From JANNBN01 sp031430595 (lineage in GTDB: Bacteria > Actinomycetota > Acidimicrobiia > Acidimicrobiales > JANYDT01), in assembly GCA_031430595.1 (NCBI GenBank), contig JANPBU010000047.1:62001-126000 (forward strand): a stretch of 64,000 nucleotides of DNA, read 5' to 3'. The position numbers and the translations under genes are program-made. Of the stretch, positions 54,506-62,396 are shown one piece after another; positions within the stretch are counted from its first letter, which is position 1; each line of letters opens with the position of its first letter. The notes beneath the pieces are model-generated. The model saw nothing but the letters and a program-made list of their open reading frames with translations. It did no database searches and was not told the origin of the DNA.

Positions 54506-55093
54506 AACCGGTTTGCCTGGCACAGGTTCGTCTTCTTCGCGCATCCTTGGGATCGTAGCCCTGCGGTTTGTGAGGCCAGTCTTTCCCGAGTAGAAGGCCC
54601 GCACCCGGTTCATATCGGCAACCACATCGCCCGTTGGCATCAACACAATTCCGAAACCTCCGGTGTTCGTGGTGCCGTCAACGAACGAACACAAAATCGG
54701 AACCTTCGCCGCAAGCGCAATTCGGTAAAACCCTGACTTCCAGTATTCGACTTCCGACCGGGTACCTTCAGCGGGAATGACGAGGGCGAACCGATCTCGT
54801 TTCGCGAACTCTTCGGCCAACCCGGCGACGAGACCCTGATTCGATGACCGCTGCACCGACACCCCACCAAGCGCCCGCATCAACGGACCCATCGGGCCGC
54901 GAAACAACTGCTTCTTCCCGAGCCATTTCACCGGAAGGTTGCTTGCTTCAGCGACCGACAACATCGCCGGAAAGTCCCAGTTGGTGGTGTGGGGATACGC
55001 AATGACCACACACTTCACCGGAATAGGTTCGAGAGGCGCAACCACCGTGAACTTTGAGAATTTCCGGTATGCCTTCAGCAGCATGCGTTTCAT
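54500..55093 (-). CDS. PlsC-like lysophospholipid/glycerolipid acyltransferase
   Basis: 197 aa, small for the family. The acyltransferase motif I is HTTNWD (HX4D; His about 35, Asp about 40), and motif III-like PAEGTRSE (about 107-114) is present, with VKWLGKKQLFRGPMGPLMRALGGVSVQR between them corresponding to motif II. The N-terminus has a short basic helix. The protein probably acts on the inner membrane face to acylate a lysophospholipid or other lipid-linked alcohol; the substrate is unresolved. It could be a single transcription unit. Confidence 0.85.
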   Translation of the reverse strand: MKRMLLKAYRKFSKFTVVAPLEPIPVKCVVIAYPHTTNWDFPAMLSVAEASNLPVKWLGKKQLFRGPMGPLMRALGGVSVQRSSNQGLVAGLAEEFAKRDRFALVIPAEGTRSEVEYWKSGFYRIALAAKVPILCSFVDGTTNTGGFGIVLMPTGDVVADMNRVRAFYSGKTGLTNRRATIPRMREEDEPVPGKPVS

Positions 55094-55286
55094 GGGCTGA
55101 GGCTACAGGTGCGGCTAGGCGCTGGCGCACCTTTCGCGAACGTCCGGTGGATCACAACAGTTCGAGAAACCGGTAGGTTTTGTAGTGACGGAGTCTTCAT
55201 GAAGACATCCACATGGATGACGAAACTACTTTGGGTGACAAAACATCACTCAATGTGCCCATGCTGCATACCGATACGGACAGTGC

Positions 55287-56573
55287 ATGAAAAGATCTTT
55301 TCGCCTCATATCGCTCGTTGGCGCAGCCATGCTGGCTGCAAGCCTTATGTCTGCTGCTCTCCCTGCGACCGGGGCCAGCGCCGGATTGGCCAACGATTAT
55401 CACTCTGACGCTTTCGGCGACCCGATGGATTTTTCGAACCCTGAAGACCTCGTGATCAACACGAATGAAGCAATGTTCGTCGGTGGTTCAAATAAGTCAA
55501 TCTCTGATGGTCAACTGCACTTCGATGCGGCTGGCGCGTTTCAATTTGACCCGGTTTGGCCCGGTTCGCCAACGGCAATACCCCAGGGTCGTGAAGGCGC
55601 AAACAAACCAATCGACGCCGATCATTATAAGCGATTCATTATTCGTATGAATGCCCCAGAGGGCGCGCCCGTTGGGCTTCGCTGGTTCAATTGCCGTGCT
55701 GCCAACTCGACATGTGCCGGTGGATTGGCCTGGTTCGCGACCGGTGGATGGCAAACGTATGACATTCGAATTGCGTTCGATGGCACCGTACCGTCGCTCA
55801 CGACCCCGTGGAGCGGCCAGATGCTTGGGCTTCGCTTTGTGGGCACGGTGTCGGGCCATTTCGATATTGATTACATCCGCATTGCGCCGGATGGTGTTGA
55901 TGGTGGCGAAATAGTCGGTGGGCCATCGATTGATTTGCGACCAACCAGCAAGCTTGATTTTGCGACTGCCGCTGGAAACCCGTGGGATCTTGACTCACTT
56001 GGTGACATTGCCGAAGTGGTTGCTATCAAACCCGGTTACTCGTTGGCTAACAACGTGTTTTCGGGTTGCACCGTTGGAACCGACTCAACCCAGTTTCCTG
56101 GGCTTGTGTACAACATGCCTGGAAACGCCATGATCGATGCGGGCCGCTTCAAAACGTTGACCTTCGAATACAGCTATGAGGGTGCGTTCTCGACCCAGTT
56201 CCGTCCGGGTGGCGGAACCTTCGCTCGGGTCTTTTGGTTCTCTCCTGATGGAAAACGCCATCCGACGAATTCAATCAACCTGTATCCGAATGTTGGTGTT
56301 GCCCAGATTCGTATGGACCACCCTGTTACCCAGTTTCAAGGAATCGAACCGACCAAGGGTGTTGCTACCGGGGCACCATGGGCCGGATACGTGACCTCAT
56401 TTCGGATCAACCCCAACGACACTCGCGACTCCCGTTGCTTCAAAATGGGACGGGTGTGGTTGACTTCCGATGATCCGAGTGGAACCGTGATCGAAATTCC
56501 TCGACGCCCGGCAGGTATCCCAAAGACGCTGGCCCTGAAAACCTCGAAGAAGAAGGCCAAACTCAAGAAGTAG
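55287..56573 (+). CDS. Secreted protein of unknown function
   Basis: 428 aa. Signal peptide: basic start KRSFR, hydrophobic LISLVGAAMLAASLMSAAL and cleavage near ATGASA. The mature part is beta-rich with many Gly, Asp, Phe and Trp; repeated aromatic and polar segments (LRWFNCRAANSTCAGGLAWF, FDIDYIRIAPDGV) suggest two jelly-roll or carbohydrate-binding-like domains of about 180 residues each, with four cysteines in pairs. The tail is a run of basic residues (KTSKKKAKLKK). I do not recognise the family. A 14-bp palindrome (55193-55206) lies upstream. It is convergent with the AbiEi-like gene. Confidence 0.75.
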   Translation: MKRSFRLISLVGAAMLAASLMSAALPATGASAGLANDYHSDAFGDPMDFSNPEDLVINTNEAMFVGGSNKSISDGQLHFDAAGAFQFDPVWPGSPTAIPQGREGANKPIDADHYKRFIIRMNAPEGAPVGLRWFNCRAANSTCAGGLAWFATGGWQTYDIRIAFDGTVPSLTTPWSGQMLGLRFVGTVSGHFDIDYIRIAPDGVDGGEIVGGPSIDLRPTSKLDFATAAGNPWDLDSLGDIAEVVAIKPGYSLANNVFSGCTVGTDSTQFPGLVYNMPGNAMIDAGRFKTLTFEYSYEGAFSTQFRPGGGTFARVFWFSPDGKRHPTNSINLYPNVGVAQIRMDHPVTQFQGIEPTKGVATGAPWAGYVTSFRINPNDTRDSRCFKMGRVWLTSDDPSGTVIEIPRRPAGIPKTLALKTSKKKAKLKK

Positions 56574-56577
56574 TACC

Positions 56578-56625
56578 GGTTCATCCGTCACTTAGGGAGG
56601 GTTTTCCCAGCCAAAGTGACGGATC
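56578..56625. repeat. 48-nt palindromic repeat, copy 1
   Basis: 48 nt matching 57647-57694 at 45 of 48 positions, with the first 32 identical. Arms ATCCGTCACTT (from 56583) and AAGTGACGGAT (to 56624) are perfectly complementary over 11 bp, with a small inner GGGTTTTCCC palindrome. There is no T-run on either side, so it is not a standard terminator. It encodes the last 12 codons and stop of the AbiEi-like gene on the minus strand and lies just after the secreted-protein stop on the plus strand. Confidence 0.9.
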
Positions 56626-57547
56626 GTTCGGTCGCAACGGCGAGTGTCGAACGTAGGGCTTCAATGAAAGCCGGAGGCGAGCGCGTATCGGCAACCACAC
56701 AAGGAACAATCAGCCAACCCAACGCTTGCAGAGCCCGGTCTCGGGTTCGGGTACGGCCCCAGTCACCGGGGCTTTCGTGATGTTGCCAACTGTCTCCTTC
56801 GACCCCGACGCGCACCTCAGGCCAAGCAATGTCGAGCACCCGTTTACGACGGCCGATATGAACCTCGAAATTGCGAATTCCCTTCGGTAAGCCAGCACGC
56901 TGGATCACCTGCGCACACTGTTGCTCCAGCCAACTTCGTACGATTCCGCTGCCGTTGAGGCGATCGGAAACGAGTTGGGTCACCACGGGCATACCGGTTC
57001 CTCGGCCCCACACCCCGACCAACTGTTGCAAACGAACAAGGTTTACCTGTCTTGTGTGTAGGTAATGATCGAGGATCAACTCGGTCAAATCAGGGTCAAC
57101 GACCTGGGAAAGCTCTAACACGTTGCGATTTGCCGAAGTCACTCGAACCCCATGAAGCCAAGAGGTGTGCCCGATGAGAAAGGGGCGACTGCTTTCGTGG
57201 CAATTCACGCCGCGCAACCTGGTTCGCTCACCGTTCGGTACCGTCAGGTCGGCCCTTACTAACTCTTCCGGTATCGGTGCGCCCCGAAGGGCAGCGGCTG
57301 CCCGATGAGAAACCACCGAATTTGGGATTATCAGCCCAGCCGCGATGGCCCGTTTGGCGCTTGATACTTCGCCGGTCTCACTGGTTGAAACGCCCCGAAG
57401 CACCGGGAACAGCAGGCCTTCTTTGAGGCGCCGTTGGATCACCGCCTTTTCAACTCCTGACTGTAGGAGTACGCCGTGAGGGACCAAGCCAGCGTGGTTG
57501 CGGGCAAGGTCAGCGATTTGGCGATCGATGTGTAGAGAAGAAGTCAT
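56588..57547 (-). CDS. AbiEi/DUF559-type protein: winged-helix plus PD-(D/E)XK nuclease-like domain
   Basis: 319 aa from ATG 57547, which has GGAGGG five nt upstream. The N-terminal 90 residues (LARNHAGLVPHGVLLQSGVEKAVIQRRLKEG) resemble the AbiEi winged-helix antitoxin-type domain. The C-terminal half (about 205-300) has the DUF559/Vsr-like nuclease pattern: VLDIAWPEVRVGVEGDSWQ with Asp239, Glu250 and Asp252, a histidine pair at 256-257, then RTRDRALQALGWLIVPC. No toxin partner (AbiEii-like) is adjacent, and genes of this kind are often solitary in actinobacteria. Its last 12 codons are part of a palindromic repeat also found upstream. Nuclease activity is inferred. Confidence 0.8.
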   Translation of the reverse strand: MTSSLHIDRQIADLARNHAGLVPHGVLLQSGVEKAVIQRRLKEGLLFPVLRGVSTSETGEVSSAKRAIAAGLIIPNSVVSHRAAAALRGAPIPEELVRADLTVPNGERTRLRGVNCHESSRPFLIGHTSWLHGVRVTSANRNVLELSQVVDPDLTELILDHYLHTRQVNLVRLQQLVGVWGRGTGMPVVTQLVSDRLNGSGIVRSWLEQQCAQVIQRAGLPKGIRNFEVHIGRRKRVLDIAWPEVRVGVEGDSWQHHESPGDWGRTRTRDRALQALGWLIVPCVVADTRSPPAFIEALRSTLAVATERSVTLAGKTLPK

Positions 57548-57552
57548 GGGGA

Positions 57553-57588
57553 CCCTCCGTGTGGGCAGAACCGAACAGAAACGGAGGG
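57553..57588 (-). promoter_or_regulatory. Hairpin that could sequester the AbiEi-like ribosome binding site
   Basis: On the minus strand, CCCTCCGT (57588 to 57581) is complementary to ACGGAGGG (57560 to 57553), which contains the Shine-Dalgarno sequence five nt before the ATG. The loop is 20 nt. A second copy of CCCCCTCCGT lies at 57616 to 57607, so the same site has two possible pairing partners. Translational control is suggested by this geometry but is not demonstrated. Confidence 0.5.
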
Positions 57589-57646
57589 GGAAGTAGCAAC
57601 GATCCTACGGAGGGGGTATGACACTTTCGTGACCCCACATTCAGTG

Positions 57647-57694
57647 GGTTCATCCGTCACTTAGGGAGGGTTTTCCCACCCGAACTGACGGATC
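57647..57694. repeat. 48-nt palindromic repeat, copy 2
   Basis: Partner of 56578-56625, same orientation, in the non-coding region between the groEL terminator and the AbiEi-like leader. Arms of 8 bp (ATCCGTCA/TGACGGAT) then one C-C mismatch. On the minus strand the copy keeps the GGKTLPK-stop reading, but a stop codon precedes it directly, so it is not the remains of a longer coding tail. The 1117-bp span between outer repeat ends contains exactly the AbiEi-like gene and its leader. Confidence 0.9.
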
Positions 57695-57710
57695 AACCAA
57701 AACCTGGCAC

Positions 57711-57753
57711 GAAAACAAAATGAGCGGCAACCTCCGAAGAAGTCACCGCTCAT
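57711..57753 (-). terminator. Rho-independent terminator of groESL with UUCG loop
   Basis: On the minus strand, 22 nt after the groEL stop, ATGAGCGG pairs with CCGCTCAT and the inner part closes through further pairs (including G-U) on a C-UUCG-G tetraloop, giving about 15 paired positions between 57753 and 57720. TTTTGTTTTC follows directly. Position, stem and T-tract fit a strong intrinsic terminator. Confidence 0.9.
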
Positions 57754-57774
57754 CTAAAAACCCAAAGGGTTTCG

Positions 57775-59415
57775 TTACATCATGCCGCCCATGCCGCCCA
57801 TTCCACCCATGCCGCCGCCACCGCCGCCCATAGGGGCACCGGCCGCTTCTGGCTTGTCGGCCACAACGGCCTCGGTGGTAAGCAACAGTGCAGCGATTGA
57901 CGACGCGTTCTGCAATGCAGAGCGGGTGACCTTGGCTGGGTCAATGACGCCAGCCTTGACCAGGTCAACCATTTCGCCAGTCGCCGCGTTCAAGCCCATA
58001 TGGCCTGATTCGGTTTCGACGGCACGCACAACAACGGCGCCTTCGAGACCAGCGTTTTGGGCAATCCAGAACAACGGAGCCTCAAGTGCCTTGCGAACAA
58101 TCGCGGCACCAGTAGCTTCGTCACCGGTGAGTACCAAGGCATCGATGGCCTTGCGGCTACGTACCAATGCGGTTCCGCCACCGGGGACAACGCCCTCTTC
58201 GATAGCAGCACGTGTCGCCGACAAAGCGTCTTCGATACGGTGCTTCTTCTCTTTGAGTTCGACTTCGGTAGCCGCACCAACACGGACGATGGCAACGCCA
58301 CCGGCCAACTTGGCAAGACGTTCCTGCAACTTCTCACGGTCCCAATCGGAATCGGTGTCGTCAATTTCACGTTTGATCTGGGCGATCCGGCCCTTAACGT
58401 CTTCTTCCGAGCCAGCACCCTCAACAATGGTGGTGTTGTCTTTGGTGACTACAACCTTGCGAGCCTTGCCAAGCAAGTCAAGCGAAACGTTGTCGAGCTT
58501 CAAGCCGATTTCTTCGCTGATGACGGTTCCACCGGTAAGGATGGCCATATCCTGCATCATTGCCTTACGACGATCGCCGAACCCAGGAGCCTTAACAGCT
58601 ACCGAATTGAACGTGCCACGAATCTTGTTGACCACGAGAGTCGCAAGTGCTTCGCCTTCGATGTCTTCGGCAACAATCAACAGTGGCTTTCCGGCGGCCA
58701 TAACCTTTTCGAGAACAGGAACAAGGTCATGTACTGACCCAATCTTGGAGTTCACGAACAAAATTACGGGGTCGTTGAGCACTGCTTCTTGACGCTCGGG
58801 GTCGCTCACCATGTACGGCGACAGGTAACCCTTGTCGAACTGCATACCTTCGGTGAATTCAAGCTCGATGCCAAACGTATTTGACTCTTCGACGGTAACA
58901 ACGCCGTCTTTGCCGACCTTGTCGATCGCGTCAGCAAGCACTGAACCAATTGCGGGGTCAGCAGCAGAAATCGATGCAACCTGTGCAATCTCTTCCTTGC
59001 CGTCAACCTCTTTCGACTGTTCTTTGATTGAGGCAACGACGGCAGCAACTGCCTTTTCAATACCCTTCTTCAAGCCCATTGGGTTCGCGCCAGCAGCAAC
59101 GTTACGAAGGCCCTCTTTAACCATGGCCTGCGCAAGCACCGTGGCCGTGGTGGTGCCGTCACCGGCAACATCGTTGGTCTTCGTCGCTACTTCTTTAACA
59201 AGCTGAGCGCCCATGTTCTCGAAGTGGTCTTCGAGTTCGATCTCTTTGGCGATGGTTACACCGTCATTAGTGATCGTTGGGGCACCGAACTTCTTTTCGA
59301 TGACAACGTTACGGCCCTTTGGCCCAAGCGTCACCTTTACTGCGTCGGCCAGCTTGTTTACGCCAGCTTCGAGACCACGACGAGCGGCCTCATCAAATTT
59401 GAGAATTTTTGACAT
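57775..59415 (-). CDS. groEL: 60 kDa chaperonin GroEL
   Basis: 546 aa. Forms the double-ring folding chamber that works with GroES and ATP, in the cytoplasm. Hallmarks: KFDEAARRGLEAGVNKLADAV, VTLGPKGRNVVIEKKFGAP, the nucleotide-binding GDGTTTATVLAQAM (about 85-98), AKTNDVAGDGTT-type segments, GGTALVRSRKA and the C-terminal GGM-repeat tail ending MGGMGGMM. Length and all domains are normal. Downstream of groES by 14 nt in the heat-shock operon. A typical actinobacterial genome carries a second groEL elsewhere, which cannot be checked here. Confidence 0.98.
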   Translation of the reverse strand: MSKILKFDEAARRGLEAGVNKLADAVKVTLGPKGRNVVIEKKFGAPTITNDGVTIAKEIELEDHFENMGAQLVKEVATKTNDVAGDGTTTATVLAQAMVKEGLRNVAAGANPMGLKKGIEKAVAAVVASIKEQSKEVDGKEEIAQVASISAADPAIGSVLADAIDKVGKDGVVTVEESNTFGIELEFTEGMQFDKGYLSPYMVSDPERQEAVLNDPVILFVNSKIGSVHDLVPVLEKVMAAGKPLLIVAEDIEGEALATLVVNKIRGTFNSVAVKAPGFGDRRKAMMQDMAILTGGTVISEEIGLKLDNVSLDLLGKARKVVVTKDNTTIVEGAGSEEDVKGRIAQIKREIDDTDSDWDREKLQERLAKLAGGVAIVRVGAATEVELKEKKHRIEDALSATRAAIEEGVVPGGGTALVRSRKAIDALVLTGDEATGAAIVRKALEAPLFWIAQNAGLEGAVVVRAVETESGHMGLNAATGEMVDLVKAGVIDPAKVTRSALQNASSIAALLLTTEAVVADKPEAAGAPMGGGGGGMGGMGGMGGMM

Positions 59416-59429
59416 ATGTATTCAGCGGC

Positions 59430-59720
59430 TCACTTCTCGATGATGGCGAGCACGTCACGGCTGGTGAGGATCAAGAGATCTTCGCCTTTTACCGTCACTT
59501 CGGTTCCGCCGTACTTTGAGTACAACACGGTGTCGCCAACGCTGACTGCGGATGGGATGACTTTGCCTTCGTCGGTCGTGCGGCCGGGGCCAACTGCAAG
59601 AACTTCGCCCTGTTGGGGCTTTTCTTTTGCAGTGTCAGGGATTACAAGGCCTGAAGCCGTGGTGGTCTCTGATTCGTTTGGCCGGACGACGATCCGGTCT
59701 TCGAGGGGCTTGACGTTCAT
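59430..59720 (-). CDS. groES: 10 kDa co-chaperonin GroES
   Basis: 96 aa from ATG 59720, which has GGAGG five nt upstream; the open frame to 59756 adds twelve residues with no support. The sequence MNVKPLEDRIVVRPNE, the mobile loop TTTASGLVIPDTAKEKPQQG and the C-terminal GEDLLILTSRDVLAII are typical. It caps the GroEL ring. It is followed 14 nt downstream by groEL and preceded by a CIRCE operator and a candidate promoter. Confidence 0.97.
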   Translation of the reverse strand: MNVKPLEDRIVVRPNESETTTASGLVIPDTAKEKPQQGEVLAVGPGRTTDEGKVIPSAVSVGDTVLYSKYGGTEVTVKGEDLLILTSRDVLAIIEK

Positions 59721-59766
59721 TGCGTCCTCCATGAGGGATGGTTTTCGACGGTACATCGAGGCGGAA

Positions 59767-59793
59767 TTAGCACTCGACCTATGCGAGTGCCAA
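59767..59793 (-). promoter_or_regulatory. CIRCE operator (HrcA-type) of groESL
   Basis: TTAGCACTC (59767-59775), a 9-nt spacer, then GAGTGCCAA (59785-59793). The consensus is TTAGCACTC-N9-GAGTGCTAA, so a single base differs. It lies 46 nt upstream of the groES start, immediately after the candidate -10 hexamer. HrcA repression of groESL through CIRCE is well established in actinobacteria; hrcA itself is not in the window. Confidence 0.93.
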
Positions 59794-59794
59794 C

Positions 59795-59824
59795 CTTAGA
59801 CGACGGCGCGGGGGTAGTTGGCAA
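59795..59824 (-). promoter_or_regulatory. Candidate groESL promoter
   Basis: On the minus strand, TTGCCA (59824 to 59819) resembles a -35 element and TCTAAG (59800 to 59795) a -10, with 18 nt between. The CIRCE sequence follows one base after the -10, overlapping the expected start point, which is the usual arrangement for repression. Confidence 0.6.
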
Positions 59825-59894
59825 TCTCGGGGGGAGAGTGCTGATTTGGCGACAATTGTCTACGCTGAGGGTGTCTCGGTGGTAATCATGAGCG

Positions 59895-60788
59895 ATGAGA
59901 CGGAAGAATCAAACAGTTTTTGGACGCAGTATTGCCGGTTGCGCCCTGGCTCTCGGTGCAGTGAGCTTGATCGGTGTGAAGGTTCCAGTGTCGGCGGCCG
60001 TTCCGGTGTTGGCGGCCGATGTCAACACCGCGATTCGTTCGGTTGACTTCCGAAATTTTTCGTATGACGCCGGTGAAGGCGAAGTAATCACCACTAAGAA
60101 CGGTGAATATTTTCGGGAGGATCCTGACGACAAGTTGTACCTACAAGTCGTTGGGGTTGATTACGGCGACCTTGACGGCAACAAAACCGAGGAGGCTGCC
60201 GTTTGGCTGCTGCTCAATACTGGCGGGACCGGCCAGTTCACGTACACCGAGGTGTTCCAACTAGTTGGCGGAAAACCGAAGCGGGCTGCATTGACTGCCA
60301 TTGGCGACCGCGCCGACGACGGAATCCACGATGTGTTCGTCGATGCTGGGCAACTCGTAGAAGATCGGTACTCCAACGGACAGGGTGCGTGTTGCCCCAA
60401 CGAGATTTCTCGCTTTCGCTACCGACTGACCGGTTCAAAATTGGTGTCTACCGGCTCAAAACCGAAACGAAGCGTGGTGTTTTTGGGTGCTGAAGCAACT
60501 AATGGAACCGCCGTTTCACTCAAGTTCTTGAAGGGAACATCGGCCTCGACCTTGTATACCGACAACACGCAACCAGTTGACGTCACCCTCTCGGCCCGGG
60601 CAGGTCAAACGATTGTGATTAAACCGGTGCAGACCAGAGATACGAGTGGCCTTCCTGGTGTTTCGGTGTTTGACAACGGCAAGAGGGTTGTCTCGACGAC
60701 CGGGAAGGCAATCACGGCGAAGCTTGCGACGGGCAAGGTGCGCCTCACCTTCACCGGCGAGGGTTTTGTCGATATTGCCATCAGATAG
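59895..60788 (+). CDS. Secreted protein of unknown function
   Basis: 297 aa. Signal peptide: MRRKNQTVFGRS then the hydrophobic IAGCALALGAVSLIGV, cleavage probably near VSAAVPVLA. The mature N-terminal half has DYGDLDGNKTEEAAVWLL (about residues 88-105), an Asp-rich segment resembling an EF-hand/FG-GAP-like Ca-binding loop, followed by WLLLNTGGTGQFTYTEVFQL. This pattern occurs in LppP/LprE-type or similar secreted proteins, but I do not recognise the exact family. The C-terminal 90 residues are beta-rich. Two adjacent cysteines (GACCPNE) may form a disulphide or bind metal. It stands alone between groESL and the tsa operon. Confidence 0.7.
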   Translation: MRRKNQTVFGRSIAGCALALGAVSLIGVKVPVSAAVPVLAADVNTAIRSVDFRNFSYDAGEGEVITTKNGEYFREDPDDKLYLQVVGVDYGDLDGNKTEEAAVWLLLNTGGTGQFTYTEVFQLVGGKPKRAALTAIGDRADDGIHDVFVDAGQLVEDRYSNGQGACCPNEISRFRYRLTGSKLVSTGSKPKRSVVFLGAEATNGTAVSLKFLKGTSASTLYTDNTQPVDVTLSARAGQTIVIKPVQTRDTSGLPGVSVFDNGKRVVSTTGKAITAKLATGKVRLTFTGEGFVDIAIR

Positions 60789-60828
60789 ATAGCGACTGGC
60801 TTGCACCCGCTGGCCGCCGACAGGTGAC

Positions 60829-61875
60829 CTAGCGTCGTAATCGCAGCGACGGCGTCACGCCGGTATCAAGCCCCATCGGTGCATCAACAGTCGACCGCCA
60901 CCACGCAGCCGCAGCGATCATGGCAGCGTTGTCTGTACACATAGCTCGTGGTGGAAGGAATACCTGATACCCCGCCGCGACCCCAGCAAGTTCCATCTGC
61001 GCACGTAGGGACGAGTTAGCCGCCACCCCTCCACCAAGGGCAATACTCTGAGCATCGTGGTCGCGTGCTGCCCGAAGGGTTTTCTCAAGCAACACATCAA
61101 CCACCGACGCTTGAAACGCAAACGCGACGTCGGTGTTGGAAAGCTCCGGGTGGGCCTTCACATATTTGATCACTGCCGTCTTCAGACCACTGAACGAAAA
61201 GTTGTAGCCATCTTTCCAGAGCCCCCGAGGAAACTTCACGACCGCGTCAGTACGTCCATCGGTTGAAGATGCGAGCCGATCGATAACCGGACCTCCCGGA
61301 TACGCAAGCCCCAGGTAACGAGCAACCTTGTCGTAGGCCTCACCGGCAGCATCGTCGATAGTTGACCCAAGTACCCGGTATTCGGTTGGTGAAACCATCA
61401 ACACAATCAGGGTGTGTCCACCCGAAACCAGCAACGTAACAAGCGGAAGCGGAACCTCACCGTGCTCAAGAAACGGTGAAAGTAAGTGCCCCTCTAAATG
61501 ATTGACACCAAGGAACGGTGCACCCCACGAGAGGGCAAGTGACTTTGCCGCACTGACCCCGATTAACAGCGACCCAACAAGACCGGGCCCGATGGTTGCC
61601 GCTACGGCATCAATACCGGTTCCGGTTCGGTCGTATCCAGCCTGCTTCAGCGCTTCAGCAATGACGGGGACAATGTCACCGACGTGGGCACGACCCGCTA
61701 TCTCGGGTACAACACCTCCAAAGCGCGCATGTAAATCGATTTGGCTCGACACCACTGAAGACAACACCGTGCGACCATCAACAACGATCGATGCTGCCGT
61801 TTCATCGCATGATGTTTCGATACCCAAGATCACAGATGGACGCGAGATCACAGATAGGACCTCGGTCTGGCTCAT
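60829..61875 (-). CDS. tsaD: tRNA threonylcarbamoyladenosine synthesis protein TsaD
   Basis: 348 aa. Catalytic subunit that transfers the threonylcarbamoyl group to A37 of ANN-decoding tRNAs, with TsaB and TsaE. ASKHA ATPase fold: LGIETSCDETAASIV (17-31), the metal-binding NHLEGHLLSP with His126 and His130, VSGGHTLIV, and the C-terminal GGGVAANSSLR and CTDNAAMIAAAAWWR. Full length. Its start overlaps the rimI stop (ATGA at 61872-61875), so it is the last gene of a four-gene coupled operon. Confidence 0.97.
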   Translation of the reverse strand: MSQTEVLSVISRPSVILGIETSCDETAASIVVDGRTVLSSVVSSQIDLHARFGGVVPEIAGRAHVGDIVPVIAEALKQAGYDRTGTGIDAVAATIGPGLVGSLLIGVSAAKSLALSWGAPFLGVNHLEGHLLSPFLEHGEVPLPLVTLLVSGGHTLIVLMVSPTEYRVLGSTIDDAAGEAYDKVARYLGLAYPGGPVIDRLASSTDGRTDAVVKFPRGLWKDGYNFSFSGLKTAVIKYVKAHPELSNTDVAFAFQASVVDVLLEKTLRAARDHDAQSIALGGGVAANSSLRAQMELAGVAAGYQVFLPPRAMCTDNAAMIAAAAWWRSTVDAPMGLDTGVTPSLRLRR

Positions 61876-62396
61876 CGGTCACCCTTCGCGTCGGCCAGAC
61901 GTATCGCTGCAAGTCGCTCGAGGTAGGGGCCTTCGGAAATGTCGTTGGCCCACATGATCAATGCATCTTCTCGGTCTTGGTAGTAACGAGGTCGTATCCC
62001 TGCCGGAACAAACCCGAATCGGTGGTACATCTTCTGGGCGCCTACGTTCGATGATCGCACTTCAAGTGTTGCTGCGAGCGCGCCACGCTCGATCGCCACC
62101 TCCAAAACGGAACCCAGCAGCAAAGACGCAACGCCACGGCGCCGCCAGGCTTCAAGCACTGCGACGTTCGTGATGTGAGCCTCACCTACCTGTGTGAGAA
62201 CCCCAGCAAAGCCGATGACAACCTCATCGACTAGAGCGATACGATATGTACGCGTATCACCATGCGTCAGTTCGTCGGAGAAGATACTGCGAGTCCAGGG
62301 GTGTGGCGCTACAAGTTGTTCGATGGCCAAGACTTCGTCAATATGACGCAGAGTCATGGTTTCAACGCAAATCGAAGCGTTCACCGGAACGCTCAT
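61872..62396 (-). CDS. rimI: Ribosomal-protein-alanine N-acetyltransferase RimI
   Basis: 174 aa, GNAT fold. The acetyl-CoA site is AWRRRGVASLLLGSVLEVA (Q/RxxGxG/A type), preceded by ITNVAVLE and followed by VRSSNVGAQKMYHRFGFVPAGIRPRYY, a signature of RimI/NAA-type N-terminal acetyltransferases. The E. coli enzyme acetylates ribosomal protein bS18, and actinobacterial RimI may have wider specificity. Coupled by ATGA overlaps on both sides (to tsaB upstream and tsaD downstream). Confidence 0.93.
   Translation of the reverse strand: MSVPVNASICVETMTLRHIDEVLAIEQLVAPHPWTRSIFSDELTHGDTRTYRIALVDEVVIGFAGVLTQVGEAHITNVAVLEAWRRRGVASLLLGSVLEVAIERGALAATLEVRSSNVGAQKMYHRFGFVPAGIRPRYYQDREDALIMWANDISEGPYLERLAAIRLADAKGDR

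Noticed and set aside
55193..55206. 14-bp perfect palindrome GTCTTCATGAAGAC upstream of the secreted protein gene
   Set aside because: A single short palindrome about 80 nt from the start, with no second copy or recognised factor; noted only.
57779..57835. Gly/Met tandem repeat at the groEL end
   Set aside because: Normal GGM-repeat C-terminal tail of GroEL.
57782..58792. 336-codon open frame on the plus strand opposite groEL
   Set aside because: It is rich in Ser, Pro, Ala and Thr as expected from the antisense of GC-biased groEL codons, and groEL is certain on the other strand.
59832..59845. GAGTGCTGA near 59836 as a second CIRCE
   Set aside because: Only half of the operator is present, with no matching left arm at the right spacing.
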